Below, piece after piece: positions 44,364 through 54,608 of a stretch of 64,000 nucleotides of DNA. The position numbers were made by a program, and so were the translations under genes. Origin of the DNA: Paludibacter sp. (GTDB lineage Bacteria > Bacteroidota > Bacteroidia > Bacteroidales > Paludibacteraceae); contig JAQUWU010000025.1 in NCBI GenBank assembly GCA_028692715.1, positions 1-64,000 on the forward strand, in the 5' to 3' direction. The notes below the pieces were generated by a model, which saw only the letters and a program-made list of their open reading frames with translations, was not told the origin of the DNA and did no database searches. Each line of letters starts with the position of its first letter. Position 1 is the stretch's first letter.

Positions 44364-45866
44364 TTAATTAGTGCTTCTTGAATCTTTTACTACTACGTCA
44401 TGAGCGCCACCTTCAATAATACTTGTTGAAGAAACAAGCGTAATTTTGGCATTTTGCTTCAAGTCATCTAGATTAACAACACCACAGCTACTTAGTGTAG
44501 ATTTTATTTTCCCCAATGTAATCTCCAAATTGTCTTTTAGATTACCGGCATAGGGAACAAAGCTATCAACGCCTTCTTCAAATTTCAGATTTTCACCACC
44601 ACCCATATCATAGCGTTGCCAGTTACGAGCGCGATTCGAACCTTCTCCCCAATATTCTTTCATGTAGTTGCCATTTACAATTAGTTTTCGGGTTGGGCTT
44701 TCATCAAAACGGGCAAAATAACGTCCCATCATAATGAAGTCTGCTCCCATAGCCATTGCTAACACCATATGATAATCTTGTACAATACCACCATCGGAAC
44801 AAATTGGAACATAAACTCCTGTTTCACGAAAATATTGGTCACGAGCTTCTGCAACTTCAATAAGTGCAGTAGCTTGTCCACGACCTATCCCTTTCTGCTC
44901 ACGGGTAATACAAATAGAGCCTCCACCTACTCCAACTTTTACAAAATCGGCTCCGGCTTTTGCCAGATAAAGAAATCCATCTCTATCCACCACATTCCCT
45001 GCTCCAACTTTTACATGTTCACCATAGGACGTTTTGATAAATTCAATCGTTTCTTTTTGATAAACAGAAAATCCGTCGGAAGAATCGATACACATAACAT
45101 CTACACCTGCTTCAAGCAACGCTGGAACACGTTCTTTGTAGTCACGGGTATTAATACCGGCTCCTACTAATAGTTTCATATTATCGTCAGAAAGTTCATT
45201 TGGATTTGCTTTATGATTTTGGTAATCTTTTCGAAAAACAAAATACATTAAATTTTGATCTTTATCAATAATTGGAAGACAATTGAGTTTATTATCCCAG
45301 ATAATATCATTGGCTTCGCCTATAGAAATTCCAAACTCACCGGTTACAAGTTTTGAAAACGGAGTCATAAACTCTTTAACCTTCGTTTCCGGACTCTCAC
45401 GGGTTACACGATAATCTCGTCCAGTAACAATACCAAGTAATTTTCCTTGTGAAGTTCCATCTTCCGTCACTCCGATTGTACCATGTCCCGATATTTCTTT
45501 TAATTTAATAACATCATTCAAAGTGTGCTCGGGAGTCAGGTTAGCATTACTCACAACAAAACCGGCTTTAAAGGTTTTTACTTTGTTCACCATTTCAACC
45601 TGTGTTTCAATTCCTTGTGAACCATAAATAAAAGAAAGACCGCCGTTTCGGGCAAGTGCAATAGCCATTTTATGGTCGGATACTGATTGCATGATAGCAG
45701 ATACAAAAGGAGTATTGAGATAAATTTGAGCCTTTTCTCCTTTTTTGAATTTGACAAGTGGTGTTTTAAGTGAAATATTTGCGGGATTACACTCTTCTGT
45801 TGTTAATCCGGGAATCAATAAATATTCACTAAAAGTTCGGGAAATGTCGTTTAATATTTGTGCCAT
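44364..45866 (-). CDS. guaB: IMP dehydrogenase, Tritrichomonas-type
   Basis: IMPDH oxidises IMP to XMP with NAD, the committed step to GMP. I start at the internal ATG (MAQILNDI), 24 bp inside the longest frame. A promoter lies directly upstream, and with this start the catalytic cysteine in [13 protein letters not shown] is residue 319 and the flap dyad in NWQRYD is R418/Y419, the numbering known for the Tritrichomonas foetus enzyme. The loop [18 protein letters not shown], the end ([11 protein letters not shown]) and the length (500 residues) resemble that protozoan enzyme more than ordinary bacterial GuaB (usually GPGSICTTR). Paired CBS domains lie at about residues 100-220. Confidence 0.93.
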   Translation of the reverse strand: MAQILNDISRTFSEYLLIPGLTTEECNPANISLKTPLVKFKKGEKAQIYLNTPFVSAIMQSVSDHKMAIALARNGGLSFIYGSQGIETQVEMVNKVKTFKAGFVVSNANLTPEHTLNDVIKLKEISGHGTIGVTEDGTSQGKLLGIVTGRDYRVTRESPETKVKEFMTPFSKLVTGEFGISIGEANDIIWDNKLNCLPIIDKDQNLMYFVFRKDYQNHKANPNELSDDNMKLLVGAGINTRDYKERVPALLEAGVDVMCIDSSDGFSVYQKETIEFIKTSYGEHVKVGAGNVVDRDGFLYLAKAGADFVKVGVGGGSICITREQKGIGRGQATALIEVAEARDQYFRETGVYVPICSDGGIVQDYHMVLAMAMGADFIMMGRYFARFDESPTRKLIVNGNYMKEYWGEGSNRARNWQRYDMGGGENLKFEEGVDSFVPYAGNLKDNLEITLGKIKSTLSSCGVVNLDDLKQNAKITLVSSTSIIEGGAHDVVVKDSRSTN

Positions 45867-45889
45867 AATAGGGTTGAATAAATGTTGTG

Positions 45890-45921
45890 CAAAGATAACC
45901 AAAATTCAATTACCAGTCAAA
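45890..45921 (-). promoter_or_regulatory. promoter of the IMP dehydrogenase gene
   Basis: On the minus strand TTTG (complement of 45918-45921) and TATCTTTG (complement of 45890-45897) are exactly 20 bp apart. Transcription would begin a few bases before 45880, which rules out the upstream ATG at 45902 as the start. Confidence 0.8.
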
Positions 45922-46186
45922 TATTTTTCAACACGATAATTTTATCATTTGGCTGAAGGGTTACTTTCTTATATTTGTTTGATAATAATATCAATAGAAA
46001 ACTATTTGTCCTATAAATTTCGATTAATAAATACTAAAATTGATTTAATACTTTTTATTTCAAATATTAAATGATAACTTTGCGAAGCTTTTTAAGATAC
46101 AACACAACAAAACAAGCAAAATTTCGTTTAACTTCAGATATATTCAATTATATTCATTTAAAGTTTATTTATCATCTAAATAATTT
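45922..46186. other. upstream region of the foldase gene
   Basis: AT-rich, with a TAACTTTG -7 element at 46075-46082 about 105 bp before the start codon of the parvulin-type gene. No convincing -33 element and no other feature. Confidence 0.4.
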
Positions 46187-48127
46187 ATGAAATCACCCGT
46201 AATTACGTTATTAGCGTTTATTGCATTATCTTGCAGTTTATTTGCACAGGCAGCTGATCCTGTTTTAATGACCATCAATGGCAAACCTGTTTTAAAATCG
46301 GAGTTTGAATACATTTACAACAAAAACAATTCAAACAATTCGCTTGACAAAAAAACATTGGACGAATATGTAGATTTGTTTGTGAATTTCAAATTAAAAG
46401 TTGAAGAAGCTGAAGATCAAGGAATTGACACAACATCTTCATTTATAAATGAATTATCGGGATACCGTAGCCAGTTGACAAAACCCTATCTTACCGATCA
46501 AAAAGTAGACGACCAGTTATTGCTAGAAGCCTACAACAGAATGAAAGAAGATATCGATGTAAGCCATATTCTTATTCGCATTCCTCAAAATGCGACACCA
46601 ACAGATACTTTGAAAGCATGGAATGAGATTAATGAAATTTGGAAAAGAGTACAAAAAGAAGATTTTGGAAAAGTAGCTAAAGATGTATCACAGGATCAAT
46701 CGGCAGAACAAAACAACGGTCATATTGGCTGGATTTCTGCGTTTAGAACTGTTTATCCATTCGAAACAATGGCCTACAACACTCCTGTTGGAACAATCTC
46801 TAAACCAGTACGTACCGCATTTGGCTATCATATAATAAAAGTGCTCGACCGCAGAAACTCCTTAGGTGAAATTTTGGTTTCGCACATTATGACATTTACT
46901 TCTCAGGGTGATTCTACAGCAAACGACAAAGCAAAATTCAAAATTGACTCCATTTATAACCGTGTAGTAGCCGGCGACGATTTTGGAACATTGGCAAAAG
47001 ATTACTCAATGGACAAAGGATCTTCTGTTAAAAATGGAGAACTCCCTTGGTTTGGAACTGGACGCATGGTGCCTGAATTTGAAAATGCAGCTTTTGCATT
47101 GAAAAACATAGGAGATGTTTCAAAACCAATCCAATCATCTTACGGTTGGCATATAATTAAATTATTAGATAAAAAAGGCCTTGAATCTTTTGAAGATACA
47201 AAAGCAGATATTGAACGCAAAGTGAAACGCGACGAACGTGCTAACTTCGGTCAAAAAGCATTTTTAACTAAGCTTCGTGGCGAATATAATTTTAAAACCG
47301 TAAAACAAAGTTTTGCTACCTTTATTAATTTGGCTGAAAACACAGCAAACGATTCTATATTTATTATGGGAGCTTCAAGCTTAAATGATCCTATAATAAG
47401 TTTTGCCGACAAAACATATTCCCAAAAAGATTTCTTGGACTATTTAAAGATTATAAATAATACTGAAAAAACAACTACTCCGGAGTTAATTGAAGATAAA
47501 TTTATTGCTTTTGGAGATGCAAAATTAATTGCTTACGAAGATAGTCAACTTGAAAAGAAATATGACGACTTCCGTTTCTTAATGCAAGAATATCACGATG
47601 GTATTTTGTTATTCGAAGTAAGCAACAGAGAAGTATGGGACAAAGCCTCTAAAGATACAGACGGATTGGACAAATACTTCAGAAATCATAAATCTGATTA
47701 CACTTGGGAAAAACCACATTTCAAAGGACGTGTAATTTATTGTAAAGATAAAGCAACGTTTAAAGCTGCAAAAAAAATTGTATCTAAATCGAGCAAAGAT
47801 TCTATTGACAAATATCTTACAACACGATTGAATGACAGTATTAAATATGTAAAAATAGATAAAGGCTTATATGTTCAGGGTGAAAATAAAGCTATTGATA
47901 AGTATACATTTAAAACAAAAGATACATTTACACCCAGTACAGAATATCCTTACGTATTTGTAGCCGGTAAAAAGTTGAAAAAGATTCCTGAAGATTACAC
48001 CGATGTTCGCGGTTTGGTAACCGCCGACTATCAGGAATATCTTGAAAAAGAATGGATTAAAGCACTCCGTGGAAAATATACGGTTTCTATAAATAAAGAT
48101 GTTTTAACGCAAGTAAAAACAAACTAA
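46187..48127 (+). CDS. periplasmic peptidyl-prolyl isomerase, SurA-like, two parvulin domains
   Basis: The 646-residue protein has a signal peptide ending LFAQA. After an N-terminal chaperone region there are two PpiC domains: about residues 120-225 (VSHILIRIPQNATPTD to FGYHIIKVLDRR) and about 230-335 (VSHIMTFTSQGDSTA to YGWHIIKLLDKK). A C-terminal region of about 300 residues follows. It should assist folding of outer-membrane proteins in the periplasm. A second SurA-like gene follows, after a terminator-like hairpin. Confidence 0.92.
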   Translation: MKSPVITLLAFIALSCSLFAQAADPVLMTINGKPVLKSEFEYIYNKNNSNNSLDKKTLDEYVDLFVNFKLKVEEAEDQGIDTTSSFINELSGYRSQLTKPYLTDQKVDDQLLLEAYNRMKEDIDVSHILIRIPQNATPTDTLKAWNEINEIWKRVQKEDFGKVAKDVSQDQSAEQNNGHIGWISAFRTVYPFETMAYNTPVGTISKPVRTAFGYHIIKVLDRRNSLGEILVSHIMTFTSQGDSTANDKAKFKIDSIYNRVVAGDDFGTLAKDYSMDKGSSVKNGELPWFGTGRMVPEFENAAFALKNIGDVSKPIQSSYGWHIIKLLDKKGLESFEDTKADIERKVKRDERANFGQKAFLTKLRGEYNFKTVKQSFATFINLAENTANDSIFIMGASSLNDPIISFADKTYSQKDFLDYLKIINNTEKTTTPELIEDKFIAFGDAKLIAYEDSQLEKKYDDFRFLMQEYHDGILLFEVSNREVWDKASKDTDGLDKYFRNHKSDYTWEKPHFKGRVIYCKDKATFKAAKKIVSKSSKDSIDKYLTTRLNDSIKYVKIDKGLYVQGENKAIDKYTFKTKDTFTPSTEYPYVFVAGKKLKKIPEDYTDVRGLVTADYQEYLEKEWIKALRGKYTVSINKDVLTQVKTN

Positions 48128-48139
48128 TTTAAGCTATTT

Positions 48140-48187
48140 ACGCGGAAATTACATCAACTTTTTAGGGGATGTGTTTCCGCGTTTTTG
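48140..48187 (+). terminator. hairpin with T run after the two-domain foldase gene
   Basis: ACGCGGAAA and TTTCCGCGT arms, followed by TTTTG. It lies between the two foldase genes and may only reduce read-through, as the second gene starts 15 bp later. Confidence 0.75.
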
Positions 48188-48201
48188 TTTAAAAAAATAT
48201 C

Positions 48202-49053
48202 ATGAATAAATTTACAACCATACTATTATTGACTTTGCTAATTGCAACCTCCTGCACGAAAAAATCGCCTGAGGCAACGCGTGAACCATTGTTAGAAGTT
48301 GAGGGTAAATTTCTTTATGAAGATCAGATACAGCAGGTTATTCCACCGAATGTTGATAAAAAAGACAGTGCCGAAATTGCAGATAGTTATATTCGTAAAT
48401 GGGTGACTGATGTATTGATGTATGAAAACGCAAAAAGAAACATTACCAATCAAAAAGAGATTGATGAAATGGTGGAGGACTACCGGAAGTCATTGACAAT
48501 ACATCAATATCAGCAAAAAATGATTGTTCAACGTTTGCCTGCCACAGCGGCAGAAGAAGAGATAAAAGCATTTTACGATCAATACAGCAATCAATTTGTA
48601 CTCAACGAAAATGTTATTAAAGGCTTGCTTTTGATAGTTCCTAAAAAGGCTCCAAAATTAAGTAGTGTAAAAAGCTGGGTGCAATCAGGAAATACAAAAG
48701 CACTCGAAAGTATTGAAAAATACAGCCTCCAAAATGCAATTAGCTACGATTATTTTGGCGACAGATGGGTTACATTTACCGAAATTTTGAAGAAAATGCC
48801 CATTCAAATTGAAGACCCGGCGAATTTTGTTTCTTCAAGAAAATTCTATGAAACTGATGACTCTACTCAACATTACTTTTTACGCATTGAATCCTATAGA
48901 ACAGTCGGACAAACAGAGCCTTATGATATGGCTAAAAATAGCATTTCAAACATAATGTTAAATAAAAATAAAGCTGATTTTATTTCTCAGTTTGAAAAAG
49001 AGCTTTATAACGACGCTGTAAAAAACGAAGACGTTACGTTCTTTAAAAAATAA
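48202..49053 (+). CDS. SurA-like foldase lipoprotein
   Basis: The 283-residue protein begins with a lipoprotein signal (ILLLTLLIATSC, lipid-attached Cys near residue 18). It has a SurA-N-like helical region with YIRKWVTDVLMYENAKRN and IKAFYDQYSNQFVLNENVIKGLLL; the last segment resembles the start of a parvulin domain but the His residues of the active site are missing. I infer a chaperone without isomerase activity, working with the two-domain foldase encoded upstream. Confidence 0.75.
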   Translation: MNKFTTILLLTLLIATSCTKKSPEATREPLLEVEGKFLYEDQIQQVIPPNVDKKDSAEIADSYIRKWVTDVLMYENAKRNITNQKEIDEMVEDYRKSLTIHQYQQKMIVQRLPATAAEEEIKAFYDQYSNQFVLNENVIKGLLLIVPKKAPKLSSVKSWVQSGNTKALESIEKYSLQNAISYDYFGDRWVTFTEILKKMPIQIEDPANFVSSRKFYETDDSTQHYFLRIESYRTVGQTEPYDMAKNSISNIMLNKNKADFISQFEKELYNDAVKNEDVTFFKK

Positions 49054-49311
49054 GTCCTCTATCTTTACTCCAAATGTGTTTTTTATTTTATCAGTAAAAA
49101 ATCAACATCAAAAAATCAAATTTCTTTTCTATTCTTTGAGATTAGCGGGATCATCCTGCTATTATTCTCTATTTATGCATTAATTTACACCTTATTGAAA
49201 AATAAATACACCTGTATTTCAATAATTATAATCTATATTTGTCTTTAATTTGTAAAATGAAATTTTTACAATTTCTATTCAAACAACATTTTACTTCTTT
49301 TCCAGCTCTAA

Positions 49312-51465
49312 ATGAAAAAATACACACTTATTCTTTTTATATTATTTGCATTCTTAAGTGCAAAAAGTCAGAGTCATTGGGAATCAATAATATCTGGGAA
49401 TGATGCTTGGAGCTATCTTGCAGCAACATCAGCTCCACCAGTAAACTGGAATCAACCTGGGTTTGATGATAGTAGTTGGAATACCGGAATAGGTTGTTTT
49501 GGTTACTCCGATGGTGATGATGTTACAATTTTAAGCACTTGTAATTCGGTTTATTTACGCAAAATCTTAACCATTTCTGATATAACATTACTCAGTACAC
49601 TCTTATTAGACATTGATTACGATGATGCATTTGTTCTGTATTTAAATGGAAAGGAAGTTTCACGCTCTTCTAATGTGACAGACAACTTAGTACTTTATAA
49701 TTCTGCTGTCACTATTGACCACGAAGCATTGATTTATCAGGGACTTACCCCTGAGCGTTTTATATTAAACTTAAATGATTTACATGCAGGGGAAAACACA
49801 ATAGCAGTTCAGATTTTAAATTACAATATAAATTCAAGTGATTTAAGTGGTCTTGTTTTCCTTCAAAGCAAAGTCAATAGTACGGACATTTTATACAACT
49901 CTACTCCCACATGGTTTATTGCACCGGTAGAATCAAATTTACCCCTAGTGCAAATTGACACGAAGGGTCAAACCATATTGAATGACACCAAAATTACTGC
50001 CAATATGAAGGTGATTAACAATAAATCCGGAATAAACTCTCCTTCGGACACCACATATGAATACAATGGTTTTATTGGTATTGAAATTCGTGGATCTTCT
50101 TCACTTATGTTTGAAAAAAAGAGCTTTACAATTGAAACAAGAACGGATTCGGCTACCAATTTGAATGTTTCGCTTATGGGTATGCCAAAAGAAAATGATT
50201 GGGTTTTGTACGCTCCTTACAGTGATAAATCGTTGATAAGAAATGTACTGGCTTACAATATGGGAAATATGACCGGCCGCTGGTCGCCCAGAACGCGATA
50301 TTGCGAAGTTTATATTAATAACGAATACCGAGGTGTTTATGTATTGGTTGAAAAAATTAAAATAGACAAAAATCGTCTTGATTTAGCAAAACTGAAAACA
50401 ACAGACACAGCAGGCGAATTGGTTAGCGGTGGTTATATACTAAAAATAGACCGACCCGATTCAGGAAACTGGGTGTCACCATACAAAGCACGAAACAATA
50501 TTCAAAACGTTCCTATAAGTTATGTTTCGCCAAAATGCGAAGACCTTACCATTGAACAAAAAAACTATATAAAAGATTACGTTACAGCCTTCGAAACTTC
50601 ATTGTGGTCATCAAACTATAAAGATCCGGATGCTGGATACCTTCCGTATGTGAACATTACTTCGTTTGTTGATTACTTTATTATCAACGAAATATCTCGC
50701 AATTTGGATGCAAATCGCGTAAGCACATTTTTTTATAAAGACCGAGGTGGTAAAATTACCATGGGGCCATTTTGGGATTATAATATCGCATTTGGTAATG
50801 CTAATTTCTTTAGTGCCGGGAACACACAGGGTTGGGTGGTCGATGGCGTTGGAAATGGGGATGAATATGGTATCACTTTCTGGTGGGATAAATTTCGCTT
50901 AGATCCGTATTTCAATGGTAATCTTCGCAATCGATGGGATGAATTACGTGCTGTAAAATTCAACAATTATAATATTATCCGAATTATAGATTCCTGTGCT
51001 AGTGTACTGAAAGATGCCCAAGTTAGAAATTTCCAGAAGTTTAATATTCTAAGTAAATATGTGTGGCCTAATAACAATATTGGCAATACCTATGCCAACG
51101 AAGTTACATATCTTCGAAATTGGGTAACTTCACGCATGTTGTGGATGGATGGTCAAATAAAGCTCCTTTCACCATTGACGGCAATAACTGATTTTAAAAA
51201 TAATAGTTGCGAAGTGCTTACATTCCCAAATCCATTTACTGACAAGTTTAAAATCAATTTGAATTTAACCGCCGGAGTTTTTGTTAATATTCAAATCAGC
51301 AATATACTGGGAAAATCAGTTTTCAACCAATCGAAATACTGTAATGCCGGAGCGAATGAATTTGAGATAAATTATAACGAATTGGAAACCCATTCTGACT
51401 TATTTATTTATAAAATCAGCATTGATAATTTGCCTGTATCTTCAGGTAAAATAATGCATCAATAA
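49312..51465 (+). CDS. secreted CotH kinase family protein with T9SS sorting domain
   Basis: The 717-residue protein has a signal peptide (ending AFLSAKSQ) and a galactose-binding-like N-terminal domain (about 25-190: DAWSYLAATSAPPVNWNQPG and YLNGKEVSRS). A CotH-type domain follows at about 215-600, with IRGSSSLMFEKKSFTIET, RGVYVLVEKIKIDKNRLDL and GPFWDYNIAFGNA, the last holding the Asp of the atypical kinase site. The C-terminal 80 residues (FPNPFTDKFKINLNL onward) are a T9SS type A sorting domain. CotH proteins phosphorylate spore or surface proteins in other bacteria; the target here is unknown. Confidence 0.9.
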   Translation: MKKYTLILFILFAFLSAKSQSHWESIISGNDAWSYLAATSAPPVNWNQPGFDDSSWNTGIGCFGYSDGDDVTILSTCNSVYLRKILTISDITLLSTLLLDIDYDDAFVLYLNGKEVSRSSNVTDNLVLYNSAVTIDHEALIYQGLTPERFILNLNDLHAGENTIAVQILNYNINSSDLSGLVFLQSKVNSTDILYNSTPTWFIAPVESNLPLVQIDTKGQTILNDTKITANMKVINNKSGINSPSDTTYEYNGFIGIEIRGSSSLMFEKKSFTIETRTDSATNLNVSLMGMPKENDWVLYAPYSDKSLIRNVLAYNMGNMTGRWSPRTRYCEVYINNEYRGVYVLVEKIKIDKNRLDLAKLKTTDTAGELVSGGYILKIDRPDSGNWVSPYKARNNIQNVPISYVSPKCEDLTIEQKNYIKDYVTAFETSLWSSNYKDPDAGYLPYVNITSFVDYFIINEISRNLDANRVSTFFYKDRGGKITMGPFWDYNIAFGNANFFSAGNTQGWVVDGVGNGDEYGITFWWDKFRLDPYFNGNLRNRWDELRAVKFNNYNIIRIIDSCASVLKDAQVRNFQKFNILSKYVWPNNNIGNTYANEVTYLRNWVTSRMLWMDGQIKLLSPLTAITDFKNNSCEVLTFPNPFTDKFKINLNLTAGVFVNIQISNILGKSVFNQSKYCNAGANEFEINYNELETHSDLFIYKISIDNLPVSSGKIMHQ

Positions 51466-51684
51466 ATTATACTATCTGTAATTGTAAGTAAATGTAGCAA
51501 TAAAATATACTATTTACTCGAATAAATTGAACCTGCCTTTAGCAGACAAATGTGTTTTTTTATTCTACAAATAATATACGACATTATTTACTTCCGATTA
51601 TTTAAAACAACTCAAAGGTTGTATTATAATTCCACCCTGACTAATGTATTTGTACAAATAGTATTAACACAACTTGCAGCTAAT

Positions 51685-52172
51685 CCGACCAAAAAAAATG
51701 ATGATCACTAAGTTGAGCTTCTTCAAGTCCTGATTTGTGTACTACAGATATTTTCTTTTTGAACGGTGCGTATTTTTTTTAGGGCATCGTATAGTTGTAT
51801 TACTTTTTGATTTGGTTCGGAACAAAGTCTTATCTTGATGACTTCTTCCACATGATTTTGTGCCAAAGTTGTTACCGCTTTTTGGGGATTCATTATGCGG
51901 AAAATTTCACGCCAACCACTTTTTATCCCGTTATTCTTAATGGATATCTAAACGTATTTACCACTTAATAAGCCAACAGTCCCAAATGTAGATGAGCCAT
52001 TGTGTTTTCATCTTTCTAGTGATATATAGGATGTAAATCAAGGTCGGTTTTCAAAACTTTGAATGTAACTTTAATTTCACGTATTATATTGTAACATTGC
52101 TAAAGGAGCTCCTTGGAATCTGCCTCTAAGGTAGTAAGAAGAGAATACACCACAATTCTTGCATTTATATTC
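51685..52172 (-). pseudogene. decayed IS1634-type transposase fragment
   Basis: Translating the minus strand gives REIKVTFKVLKTDLDLHPIYH, a stop, KDENTMAHLHLGLLAY, a stop, VVNTFRYP, then after a frameshift GWREIFRIMNPQKAVTT, IKIRLCSEPNQKVIQLYDAL, and a further shift to YAPFKKK. This order matches the C-terminal third of IS1634-family DDE transposases. Several stops and at least two frameshifts make it inactive, and no terminal inverted repeats or N-terminal part remain. It fills most of the gap between the CotH gene and trmO. A fragment with AATATACGACATTATTTAC (about 51567-51586) resembles the end of the long dispersed repeats. Confidence 0.75.
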
Positions 52173-52273
52173 ATATTGGGTTTAACAGCCTACTTAATGG
52201 AAGTTGCTATTTGAATTTTTGGTGTTTCAGCAACAATGATGAGATCGTAAGTTATATAATCTAATTTACTTTA

Positions 52274-52759
52274 CTACTTAAACCGCTCATCAGAGCGCAA
52301 TTTTTCCAAAGGCATATCTCTATTTTTCTCCAACCAACCAATTTTTACATCCATCCGATTGTCGTAACGAGGGTAAAATGGTTTGATATCGATCAATGGT
52401 GATCCATCGAGCATATCAGCCTGTTCAATGTGAATGGTATCGCCTTCGACACTTATTATTTTCACAGTTGAAGTACCAATGGCATTAGGGCGTTTGGGCG
52501 ATCGGGTAGCAAAAATACCATGTGACACCGTATCCATAAACGGAATTACCTCCAGCTCGTATCCATTTATTTTGTGAAACTGATAAAGGAGTGTGATGTG
52601 CGAAAAACCTTCTAAATCCTTTAGTCCCGCCACATACTCAGGTTCTAATTTAATATATCCTTTTATACCTTCGGCAGCAATGGGCTGAATGGGCATGTTT
52701 TTAATGTCGTGATGTGGTGTGTAAATTGTTCCAATGGGTTTGATAATAATTTGTTCCAT
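52274..52759 (-). CDS. trmO: TrmO (TsaA/YaeB family) tRNA m6t6A methyltransferase-like
   Basis: The 161-residue protein carries the TrmO/YaeB core: KPIGTIYTPHHD, LKDLEGFSHITLLYQFHK, GIFATRSPKRPNAIGTSTV and DMLDGSPLIDIKPFYPRYD. Family enzymes methylate t6A37 of tRNA with SAM using a beta-barrel fold. It is the last gene downstream of modABC, 224 bp beyond modC and after a palindromic repeat. Stand-alone homologues near metal or molybdenum genes may have other substrates, so tRNA is the default and not proven. Confidence 0.88.
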   Translation of the reverse strand: MEQIIIKPIGTIYTPHHDIKNMPIQPIAAEGIKGYIKLEPEYVAGLKDLEGFSHITLLYQFHKINGYELEVIPFMDTVSHGIFATRSPKRPNAIGTSTVKIISVEGDTIHIEQADMLDGSPLIDIKPFYPRYDNRMDVKIGWLEKNRDMPLEKLRSDERFK

Positions 52760-52805
52760 AAGTTTGATTTTTATTATAATGATATTTTAAAATTTGTAAC
52801 TACTC

Positions 52806-52833
52806 AGCCCCCCAACCCCCTAAAGGGGGAGCT
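52806..52833. repeat. palindromic repeat between modC and trmO
   Basis: GCCCCCCAACCCCCTAAAGG and a following GGGA: a short copy of the family found in leuS and modABC. Confidence 0.75.
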
Positions 52834-52983
52834 TTTGAGCAATAATCAATTTCTGTGCGCTTAAATTTGACTGTTCTATTATCTAAATTCCAATTTTTTA
52901 CGCTACAATTTTTCTGAAAAATGTCAAATAAAAATTTCTTGAAGTGCTGAGTACATACCAAAATTTACTATCTAACATTTTGC

Positions 52984-53769
52984 TTAAATTGCTAAGCTGT
53001 TTTTATAAGCATAGAGTTGAGTGGTTCTTTTTTTAAAAATATCCTCGGGCTTACCGGTTTGCATAATGGCACCATTTTTAAGTACAATTACTGAGCTTGC
53101 TAATCTCTCAACTTCCGAAATGTTGTGACTTACCATGAGCGTTACCGTATTTAATAGTTCATGTACCTTGAGAATTTCTTCTTGTAATTCAACTCGTTTC
53201 TCAACATCCAATGCCGACAGTGGTTCGTCGAGCATAAGTACTTTCGGTTTCGAAGCCAATGCTCGAGCTAAAGCGACTCTTTGTTTTTGACCGCCAGACA
53301 GTTTAAAGGGCTTTTGCTTTTTCAATGATTCTAAATCAAATAATTTGATCAATGCATTGAGCTCCTCTTCATTTTTTACTTTTTGTCCAAAAGCAATGTT
53401 TTTCTCAACACTCATATGTGGAAACAAAGCATAATCCTGAAACATAAATCCGATATTTCGCTCTTGTGGGCTAAGATTAATTTTCAGCTCTGAATCGAAC
53501 CACACCTGATCTCCATAGCTAATTCTACCTTTGTCGGGCTTGGTTAGGCCAGCCAAAATTCTTAACAAGGTAGTTTTACCAGCTCCCGAATGTCCGAAAA
53601 TACAGAGGAACTCCTTGCCACAAATTTCAGTATCAATCATCAAATCGGCTTTTCCGTCCGAAGTGAGCATCGATTTCTGTATGGAGATTTTCAGAGTACT
53701 ACAGGCCCCTAAATCCCCTAAAGGGGACTTTTTGATAGTATTACCAATCGTTTTTATTTTTTCACTCAT
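52984..53769 (-). CDS. modC: molybdate ABC transporter ATP-binding protein
   Basis: ModC powers molybdate uptake with ModA and ModB. The 261-residue protein has Walker A GHSGAGKTTLL, signature KLSGGQKQRVALARAL, Walker B VLMLDEPLSALD and the switch histidine in MVSHN. It lacks the C-terminal TOBE domain of longer ModC proteins. The N-terminus is extended: residues about 14-22 (KSPLGDLGACS) are encoded by an in-frame palindromic repeat, and the core begins near residue 27. Start of the repeat-bearing frame is only 55 bp after modB. Confidence 0.92.
   Translation of the reverse strand: MSEKIKTIGNTIKKSPLGDLGACSTLKISIQKSMLTSDGKADLMIDTEICGKEFLCIFGHSGAGKTTLLRILAGLTKPDKGRISYGDQVWFDSELKINLSPQERNIGFMFQDYALFPHMSVEKNIAFGQKVKNEEELNALIKLFDLESLKKQKPFKLSGGQKQRVALARALASKPKVLMLDEPLSALDVEKRVELQEEILKVHELLNTVTLMVSHNISEVERLASSVIVLKNGAIMQTGKPEDIFKKRTTQLYAYKNSLAI
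53704..53730. repeat. palindromic repeat inside modC
   Basis: GGCCCCTAAATCCCCTAAAG plus GGGA, in frame near codon 15 of modC, read as SPLGDLGA on the minus strand. Confidence 0.8.
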
Positions 53770-53823
53770 AGCTACAAGTTTTTATTTGAGGTTCTGCCAT
53801 TTTTATTTGTTAGGAAGTTGAAA

Positions 53824-54498
53824 TTATAAATTTATTGGATTTCGTTTATTTATACTGAAAACCAAAGTGAGTATAACCAATGAAATCAGGAATAACACAA
53901 AAGAATATTGATTGGCTACTTCAAAATTCATGGCTTGTACTTCGTCGTAAATGGCAATACTCGCTACCCTGGTTTCGCCGGGCATATTACCACCCACCAT
54001 AATAACCACTCCAAATTCACCAATACAATGGGCAAATGTCATGGCAATACCGGTTACTATTGAAGGAATCATATTCGGAATCAGCACTTTGAAAAATGTT
54101 TCTAGTTTTGATTTTCCTAAGGTGTAAGAAGCTTCCCGCAGATTCACAGGTATGGACATCAGTCCATTTTGCAAGGGTTGTATCATAAATGGTAAGCCAA
54201 AAATGACACTAGCAACTAAAACGCCCTCGAAACTAAAAGCCAATCGGAGGTTAAAGTACTGCTCCATAAATTGCCCAAAAGCATTTTGCGGACTGTAAGC
54301 TACCAATAAGTAAAAGCCTAGTACCGTTGGAGGCAAAACCATAGGCATACTTATCAATGCTTCGAGCAATGATTTGAACCAAAATTTGCGGTAAGCCAGC
54401 AAAGCAGCCAAGGGAAAACTTATGAGCAAAAGTATGCCTGTTGTCCAACCAGCCAATTTAGCGGTTAACAGAAGTGTATTTATAAAGTCTTCGTTCAT
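53824..54498 (-). CDS. modB: molybdate ABC transporter permease
   Basis: The 224-residue inner-membrane permease has five to six membrane segments and the EAA loop LREASYTLGKSKLETFFKVLIP at about 130-150, which docks ModC. FAHCIGEFGVVIMVGGNMPG is the ModB/CysTW block. It begins after a palindromic repeat located upstream of the start codon. Confidence 0.95.
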   Translation of the reverse strand: MNEDFINTLLLTAKLAGWTTGILLLISFPLAALLAYRKFWFKSLLEALISMPMVLPPTVLGFYLLVAYSPQNAFGQFMEQYFNLRLAFSFEGVLVASVIFGLPFMIQPLQNGLMSIPVNLREASYTLGKSKLETFFKVLIPNMIPSIVTGIAMTFAHCIGEFGVVIMVGGNMPGETRVASIAIYDEVQAMNFEVANQYSFVLFLISLVILTLVFSINKRNPINL

Positions 54499-54512
54499 GA
54501 TGTTATCAATTT

Positions 54513-54537
54513 GCCCCCTAACCCCCTAAAGGGGGAA
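54513..54537. repeat. palindromic repeat upstream of modB
   Basis: GCCCCCTAACCCCCTAAAGG plus GGGA, about 15 bp upstream of the modB start codon. Confidence 0.8.
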
Positions 54538-54608
54538 TTTGGGCTACTTTCGTCTAAAATATTCCTTTTTATCATATCATCCTTTATTAAAATATTCAAT
54601 ACTAGTAT

